A stretch of DNA of 9,893 bases from Planctomycetota bacterium. Lineage in GTDB: Bacteria; Planctomycetota; UBA8108. Below the pieces are notes generated by a model. That model worked only from the letters and a program-made list of their open reading frames with translations. It was not told the origin of the DNA and searched no databases. Made by a program: the position numbers and the translations under genes. Positions 6,302 to 9,893 of this stretch are shown one piece after another. The stretch spans positions 1-9,893 of the forward strand of contig JAKUSY010000080.1 of the NCBI GenBank assembly GCA_022451445.1. Reading direction: 5' to 3'. Within the stretch, counting starts at the first letter, position 1, and each line of letters opens with the position of its first letter.

Positions 6302-6721
6302 CTATACCTTTTGCCTTCGCTGGACCATACGAACGCCGACAGGCAGCTTGTGGGCAATCCTGTTCAGAGCCTGCTTCGCGAAATCTTCGGGGACTCCGCC
6401 AATTTCGAATAGAATCGTTCCGGGACGGACTACCGCGGCATAATAATCAGGTTCACCCTTCCCTTTTCCCATCCGGGTCTCGGCCGGCTTTGAACTGACA
6501 GGCTTGTCGGGGAAAATCCGGATGAACACCCTTCCCTCGCCATGCAGAAAGTGCGTCGCCGCGACACGGCCTGCCTCGATCTGCCGGGCGCTGATCCAGC
6601 CGAGATCCAGGCTCTGGAGACCGTAATCTCCGTGAACAACATAGTTGCCGCGAGTCGCATGTCCCTTGGCCCGCCCCCGCTGCTGCTTGCGGTGCTTAAC
6701 CCTCTTTGGCATCAGAGCCAT
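6302..6721 (-). CDS. rplP: 50S ribosomal protein L16
   Basis: L16 binds 23S rRNA near the A site and helps tRNA accommodation. The 139-residue product has the basic start MPKRVKHRKQQRGRAKG (from residue 4), the block GYISARQIEA-like GWISARQIEAGRVAATHFL (about 41-59), RMGKGKGEPDYYAAVVRPG (about 83-101) and the C-terminal FEIGGVPEDFAKQAL. The first ATG (6721) lies 26 bases inside the 3' end of rpsC and has CAGGAG with a ten-base spacer; Met4 would be too far from that site. The rpsC overlap suggests coupled translation. Confidence 0.97.
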   Translation of the reverse strand: MALMPKRVKHRKQQRGRAKGHATRGNYVVHGDYGLQSLDLGWISARQIEAGRVAATHFLHGEGRVFIRIFPDKPVSSKPAETRMGKGKGEPDYYAAVVRPGTILFEIGGVPEDFAKQALNRIAHKLPVGVRMVQRRQKV

Positions 6722-7367
6722 TGCTCGTACTCTCCTGCTTATAGGGGCCCAAGTAAATCCAGCACTTCACGCCGATGGAACCATAGGTCGTGACCGCTTC
6801 GTGAAACCCGTAGTCCACATTGGCCTGCAGGGTCTGCAGAGGAATCGAACCCTCGTGGTGAGTCTCCCGGCGCGCCATATCAGAACCGCCGAGCCGGCCC
6901 GAGAGCATGATCTTGACTCCCTGGGCGCCCTTCTCCATAGCGCTGCGGGCGGACATTTTAATGGCACGGCGAAAAGCTGAGCGCATCATGATCTGCCGAC
7001 CGATGTTCTCCGCGGTCAACTGTGCACTCAGCTCGGGGTTAACGACCTCACGAATCTCCAGCTTCACCTCGACTCCCTTGTCACAGACACTCTGGAGATC
7101 TTCCTTGAGCTGATCGACCCTGGCGCCCTTCTTGCCGATGATGAGGCCGGGACGGGCGCTGTGCAGGATTACGTGTACCTGCTCGGCATCGCGTTCGATC
7201 TCTATCTTCGGGATCCCCGCGGCCTCGTAGTCTCTCTTGATGAACTGGCGGATCCTGAAATCCTGGACGAGGAGATCTCCGAATTTCTGCTTATCGGCGA
7301 ACCACCGCGAGCGCCAGGTCTCGGTGATGCCGATTCTGAATCCAATTGGGTGTACTTTCTGGCCCAT
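6696..7367 (-). CDS. rpsC: 30S ribosomal protein S3
   Basis: S3 sits at the mRNA entry channel of the 30S subunit with S4 and S5 and shares mRNA helicase activity. The 223-residue product is of normal length. It starts MGQKVHPIGFRIGI, has the KH-domain RNA-binding loop ARPGLIIGKKG (71-81), then the C-terminal domain with NIGRQIMMRSAFRRAIKMS (about 121-139) and GRLGGSDMARRE (about 157-168). It begins 17 bases after the rplV stop and its last 26 bases overlap rplP. No tail is added, although the last residues (STSNGSDAKEG) are polar. Confidence 0.98.
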   Translation of the reverse strand: MGQKVHPIGFRIGITETWRSRWFADKQKFGDLLVQDFRIRQFIKRDYEAAGIPKIEIERDAEQVHVILHSARPGLIIGKKGARVDQLKEDLQSVCDKGVEVKLEIREVVNPELSAQLTAENIGRQIMMRSAFRRAIKMSARSAMEKGAQGVKIMLSGRLGGSDMARRETHHEGSIPLQTLQANVDYGFHEAVTTYGSIGVKCWIYLGPYKQESTSNGSDAKEG

Positions 7368-7384
7368 GTCCTACAACCTTTCCA

Positions 7385-8104
7385 TCAACTTTCGCCGTCG
7401 TCTTCTCCGGCGACGGCGTCTTCTTCGGAATCGTCTTCAGCTCCGTTCGATTCCTCATCCGCACCGGCCTCAGCATCCTCTTCAGCCGGCTCTTCCTCCG
7501 CGGAGGCATCATCCTCTCCGCCATCCGCTTCTTCGCCGGCTACCTCTTCAGCGGCGGCCGAATCTTCGACCACGGCCTCATCTTCGCCAGCCTCATCAGC
7601 ACTGTTCTCTTCGGCGCCGTCCTCATCAGCCGCCACCTCATCGACTGCCATCTCCTCGACGGCAGCTTCCTCGGCAACGACTTCTTCGGTTACGGCTTCC
7701 TCGGTTATTGTTTCTTCTGTCCCGATCTTCGCGACGCCGGCATCGCCTTCGACGGCAGCGAGCGCGACGCTGAGATGACAGGATCGCTTGAGGCGGGGAT
7801 ATGCCCGACCCATCGACCGCGGGCGCCAGCGCTTCATCGTCGGGCCTTCATCAGCATAGGCCTCGTTGACAACGAGGTTCGCGGACTCGACCCCACTCAT
7901 CTGCGCGGCGTTGGCAATCGCTGACTCCAGGACCTTGCGAATCATCGGAGATGCTCTGCGCTCGCAGTACTCCAGCCTCACCAGGGCATTTTCAGCGTTC
8001 TGGCCACGGATCAGGTCCATGACAAGACGAGCCTTGCGCGCGGAGATCCTCGCGTAGCGATGGCTTGCTTTGAATAGGATTTCAGCCTCTGCCTTTACAG
8101 CCAT
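7385..8104 (-). CDS. rplV: 50S ribosomal protein L22 with very long acidic C-terminal tail
   Basis: L22 contacts all 23S rRNA domains; its loop lines the exit tunnel and its globular part lies at the tunnel mouth. The core (about 1-115) is standard: ASHRYARISARKARLVMDLI (about 13-32), the conserved hook and end GPTMKRWRPRSMGRAYPRLKRSCHLSVAL (87-115). Most bacterial L22 proteins end here at 110-120 residues. This one runs to 239. The tail (116-239) has 54 Asp/Glu among 124 residues, one Lys and no Arg, with Ala, Val, Gly and Ser filling in and many EEA/EEVA-like imperfect repeats. The TGA is 17 bases before rpsC, so the frame is intact. The start is ATG six bases after the rpsS stop. The tail looks disordered or loosely helical. 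Confidence 0.96.
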   Translation of the reverse strand: MAVKAEAEILFKASHRYARISARKARLVMDLIRGQNAENALVRLEYCERRASPMIRKVLESAIANAAQMSGVESANLVVNEAYADEGPTMKRWRPRSMGRAYPRLKRSCHLSVALAAVEGDAGVAKIGTEETITEEAVTEEVVAEEAAVEEMAVDEVAADEDGAEENSADEAGEDEAVVEDSAAAEEVAGEEADGGEDDASAEEEPAEEDAEAGADEESNGAEDDSEEDAVAGEDDGES

Positions 8105-8110
8105 GATTCC

Positions 8111-8374
8111 TTAGGTCGCTTTCCTGCCGCTGTGACTACGGAAAATCCTGGTCGGCGCGAACTCGCCAAGCTTGTGCCCTACCATATTTTCCGTGACGTA
8201 AACGCTTCTGAAATCCCGCCCGTTGTGGACGAGAAATGTCTTGGAGACGAATTCCGGAATGATCGTGCAGGCGCGAGCCCAGGTCTTGATAGGAGAGGCT
8301 TCGCCCTCTCCCGCCATCACCTTCTTGTACAGCTTGGGGTCCACATAAGGACCCTTCTTCAGCGATCTACCCAT
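8111..8374 (-). CDS. rpsS: 30S ribosomal protein S19
   Basis: S19 is in the 30S head, forms a complex with S13 and contacts the A-site region and the intersubunit bridge. The 87-residue product fits the family (about 90). It begins MGRSLKKGPYVDPKL, has TWARACTIIPEFVSKTFLVHNGRDF (about 31-55), and ends with the signature ENMVGHKLGEFAPTRIFRSHSGRKAT (62-87). It lies 49 bases after rplB and six before rplV. No extension is seen. Confidence 0.98.
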   Translation of the reverse strand: MGRSLKKGPYVDPKLYKKVMAGEGEASPIKTWARACTIIPEFVSKTFLVHNGRDFRSVYVTENMVGHKLGEFAPTRIFRSHSGRKAT

Positions 8375-8423
8375 AATTCGATTCGTCTACCTTCTGGCTT
8401 CCGCCAAGCTGGCTTTCTGCCGG

Positions 8424-9254
8424 TTATTTCTTCTTACGTTTCCTGACGATGTTCTTATTGGACTCTTTCCTCGGAGAGCGGGTCTTGCCGCCCTTTGAGA
8501 GGACACCCGTGGGCGAACAGGGGTGGCGCCCGCCGGCTCTACGCCCTTCGCCTCCACCCATCGGGTGGGCAACGGGGTTCATGGCCGAACCGCGAACCGT
8601 CGGGCGAATACCGCGCCAGCGATTCCTTCCAGCCTTACCGATCTTGATATTCTGATGATCGAGGTTTCCTACCTGGCCGATCGTCGCTTTGCACTGCATG
8701 TGGATGCGACGAACCTCACCGGAGGGAAGAAGCACGTTGGCATAGCTCCCTTCCTTGGCCTGGATGGAGGCCTGGACTCCCGCGGAACGCACCAGCTTCC
8801 CGCCCTGCCCCGGGCGAAGCTCGATATTGTGAATCGGAAGTCCGGGGGGAATCTTCGCGAGGGTCATGGTATTTCCCACCAGGGGCTCCGCCATATCACC
8901 CGATACGACCTCCTGCCCCACCGAGATACCCTTCGGAGCGAGGATATAACGCTTCTCACCATCTTTGTAATGGAGCAGGGCGATTCGACAGGTCCGATTC
9001 GGATCATACTCGATGGTGGCGACCCTGGCCGGCACACCAAGCTTCTCCCGCCGGAAATCGATAAGCCGGTACTTCGGCTTGTGTCCCCCACCCCGATGGC
9101 GGCAGGTGATCCGACCCTGGTTGTTACGCCCTCCGGTCTTCTTGATCTTTACGACCAGGGACTTCTCAGGAGTCGTCCGCGTTATCTCGGAGAAATCCGA
9201 TACGCTTCCGAATCTGCGTCCAGGACTGGTTGGCTTATATAGTCTGATTCCCAT
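8424..9254 (-). CDS. rplB: 50S ribosomal protein L2
   Basis: L2 is needed for subunit association and lies near the peptidyl transferase centre. The 276-residue length is normal (E. coli 273). It starts MGIRLYKPTSPGRRFGSVSDF, has GRNNQGRITCRHRGGGHKPKYR (about 42-63), and the conserved C-terminal block AMNPVAHPMGGGEGRRAGGRHP. In E. coli this block reads HPHGGGEGR; the first His, implicated in ribosome activity, is kept, but the second is Met here. I recall HPM in some other bacterial groups, so this is probably a lineage trait rather than damage. The C-terminus is strongly basic. It is 51 bases after rplW, a spacer holding a hairpin; only a weak GAGAAG precedes the ATG. Confidence 0.98.
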   Translation of the reverse strand: MGIRLYKPTSPGRRFGSVSDFSEITRTTPEKSLVVKIKKTGGRNNQGRITCRHRGGGHKPKYRLIDFRREKLGVPARVATIEYDPNRTCRIALLHYKDGEKRYILAPKGISVGQEVVSGDMAEPLVGNTMTLAKIPPGLPIHNIELRPGQGGKLVRSAGVQASIQAKEGSYANVLLPSGEVRRIHMQCKATIGQVGNLDHQNIKIGKAGRNRWRGIRPTVRGSAMNPVAHPMGGGEGRRAGGRHPCSPTGVLSKGGKTRSPRKESNKNIVRKRKKK

Positions 9255-9272
9255 TGTATCTTCTCAATTCGA

Positions 9273-9295
9273 GGCGCTCCTGGGATCAGGAGGCC
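9273..9295 (-). promoter_or_regulatory. Hairpin in the rplW-rplB spacer
   Basis: On the transcribed strand CUCCUG and CAGGAG pair exactly (six pairs) around a four-base AUCC loop, and three more GGC/GCC pairs follow across a single bulged C. The stem ends about 18 bases before the rplB ATG. The AGGAG inside the stem is too far from the start to be its normal ribosome-binding site. No U-run follows, so it is unlikely to be a terminator. Function is unproven; it could modulate L2 translation. Confidence 0.45.
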
Positions 9296-9305
9296 CGCTC
9301 CACGT

Positions 9306-9590
9306 TCAATAGATATCCAGCGTTTCTCCGACAGCGAGAGTGACCACCGCGTGCTTGGTATTTTTTCCATAGCCAACTGTGCGGCCGACTCTCTTGCGCT
9401 TACCCCTGCGGTTTCTGACATTCACCTTCCGAACCTTCACGTCAAAGAGGTTTTCAACCGCCTTGCGAATCTGAATCTTGTTGGCACTGGGATGGACCTC
9501 GAAGACATAGGCATTGAGCGCCTCGATCCCGAAAGTAGTCTTCTCTGTAAGTATGGGACGCAGCAACACGCCATGATCTGAGAGGTTCAT
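9306..9590 (-). CDS. rplW: 50S ribosomal protein L23
   Basis: L23 sits at the tunnel exit and is the main docking site for trigger factor and a contact for SRP in bacteria. The 94-residue product has the family blocks LLRPILTEKTTFGIEALNAYVFEV (about 9-32), NKIQIRKAVENLFDVKVRKVNV (about 37-58) and the basic loop RNRRGKRKRVGRTVGYGKNTKHAVV (about 59-83). Length is normal and there is no acidic tail, unlike its neighbours L29 and L22. The ATG overlaps the stop of the upstream gene (ATGA, 9587-9590), so it is probably translated by coupling. Confidence 0.97.
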   Translation of the reverse strand: MNLSDHGVLLRPILTEKTTFGIEALNAYVFEVHPSANKIQIRKAVENLFDVKVRKVNVRNRRGKRKRVGRTVGYGKNTKHAVVTLAVGETLDIY

Positions 9591-9893
9591 TCCGCCTCCT
9601 CGTCTTCAGCGGCCGCTGCATCATCGTCGCCAGCCTCGGCATCGGAGTCCCCAGCTTCAGCCTCTTCAGTCGCCTCGGGATCATCTCCCTCGGGCTCGGA
9701 ATCCTCGCTCGCGGCTTCTTCCGCCGCTTCGGGATCTTCCGACTCGGCGGCCTCGGGTTCAGCGGCCTCAGCCTCGGGAACTTCCGGTTCAGCGGCCTCA
9801 GCCTCGGCGGCGGGCTCCTCGGGATCATCTCCCTCGGGCTCGGAATCCTCGCTCGCGGCTTCTTCCGCCGCTTCGGGATCTTCCGACTCGGCG
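9587..9893 (-). CDS. rplD: Acidic C-terminal tail of the gene upstream of rplW, probably ribosomal protein L4 (5' end outside window)
   Basis: This frame is open from the window edge to a TGA overlapping the rplW ATG. The 101 visible residues hold 49 Asp/Glu and no Lys or Arg; the rest is mostly Ala, Pro, Ser and Gly. A 25-residue block starting AESEDPEAAEE occurs twice with a 48-residue period. No L4 core is in view. The L4 identity rests on gene order alone (L3-L4-L23-L2 is nearly universal) and on the same kind of tail on L22 and L29. A separate acidic protein inserted before rplW is the alternative. If it is L4, the tail is very unusual, as L4 is normally about 205 residues and basic. Confidence 0.65.
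   Translation of the reverse strand, partial: AESEDPEAAEEAASEDSEPEGDDPEEPAAEAEAAEPEVPEAEAAEPEAAESEDPEAAEEAASEDSEPEGDDPEATEEAEAGDSDAEAGDDDAAAAEDEEAE
9673..9893 (-). repeat. Long direct repeat (77 identical bases, 144-base period) in the acidic tail
   Basis: Bases 9673-9749 and 9817-9893 are identical by eye over 77 bases; the second copy is cut by the window end, so it may be longer. The period of 144 bases is 48 codons, keeping the frame. Between them a shorter 22-base unit (GGTTCAGCGGCCTCAGCCTCGG) appears twice, at 9757-9778 and 9787-9808, 30 bases apart. Perfect DNA identity, not only protein similarity, implies recent duplication. Confidence 0.92.

Noticed and set aside
7161..7778. Long Ser-rich and Arg-rich open frames on the plus strand opposite the L22 tail
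   Set aside because: They are antisense shadows of Glu/Ala/Asp codons, which give few stops in reverse. They have no ribosome-binding site or recognisable domain, and the minus-strand L22 frame explains the bases.
9454..9828. 124-residue Arg/Pro-rich minus-strand frame over the rplW start
   Set aside because: It is an out-of-frame reading of the acidic tail repeats and rplW. The acidic frame ends precisely at the rplW start, as expected for a coupled gene.
5930..9893. Acidic tails as a sign of a salt-in halophile
   Set aside because: The cores of L2, L16, S3, L15 and others keep ordinary Lys/Arg-rich composition; a salt-in proteome would be acidic throughout, not only in added tails.

Overview
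The window is one uninterrupted bacterial ribosomal-protein cluster, the fused S10-spc operon region, read entirely from the minus strand. In transcription order (right to left) it holds the 3' end of a gene taken to be rplD (L4), then rplW, rplB, rpsS, rplV, rpsC, rplP, rpmC, rpsQ, rplN, rplX, rplE, rpsN, rpsH, rplF, rplR, rpsE, rplO and the first 454 codons of secY, which runs off the left edge. There is no RNA gene, mobile element, CRISPR array or gene on the plus strand, no convincing promoter or terminator, and no gene-free stretch above 300 bases. The largest gap is 106 bases, between rpsH and rplF. Several junctions overlap in ways that suggest translational coupling: ATGA at L4/L23, S5/L15 and L15/SecY, TAATG at L29/S17, and a 26-base S3/L16 overlap.

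The gene order is bacterial. Lineage cannot be fixed from sequence alone. Clues are a four-cysteine S14, the absence of rpmD (L30) between rpsE and rplO, the HPMGGGEG variant in L2, fairly high G+C, and long Glu/Ala/Asp-rich tails on several ribosomal proteins. I lean to an under-sampled bacterial phylum, possibly FCB-like, with low confidence. The conserved cores look normal and functional.

The genes build the large and small subunits (L4, L23, L2, L22, L16, L29, L14, L24, L5, L6, L18, L15; S19, S3, S17, S14, S8, S5) and end with the SecY translocon channel, linking ribosome synthesis to protein export.

The unusual content is in the additions to standard genes. L4, L22 and L29 carry strongly acidic C-terminal tails. 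S5 has a roughly 110-residue N-terminal extension with three exact 12-residue repeats and a Gly/Arg stretch. SecY has about 55-70 extra N-terminal residues with two extra hydrophobic segments. At the nucleic-acid level there is a 23-base perfect palindrome inside the start of rpsH, a foldable 106-base spacer before rplF, and a hairpin before rplB. I see no new defence, mobile or biosynthetic system. The acidic tails and the SecY extension are the most novel signals.
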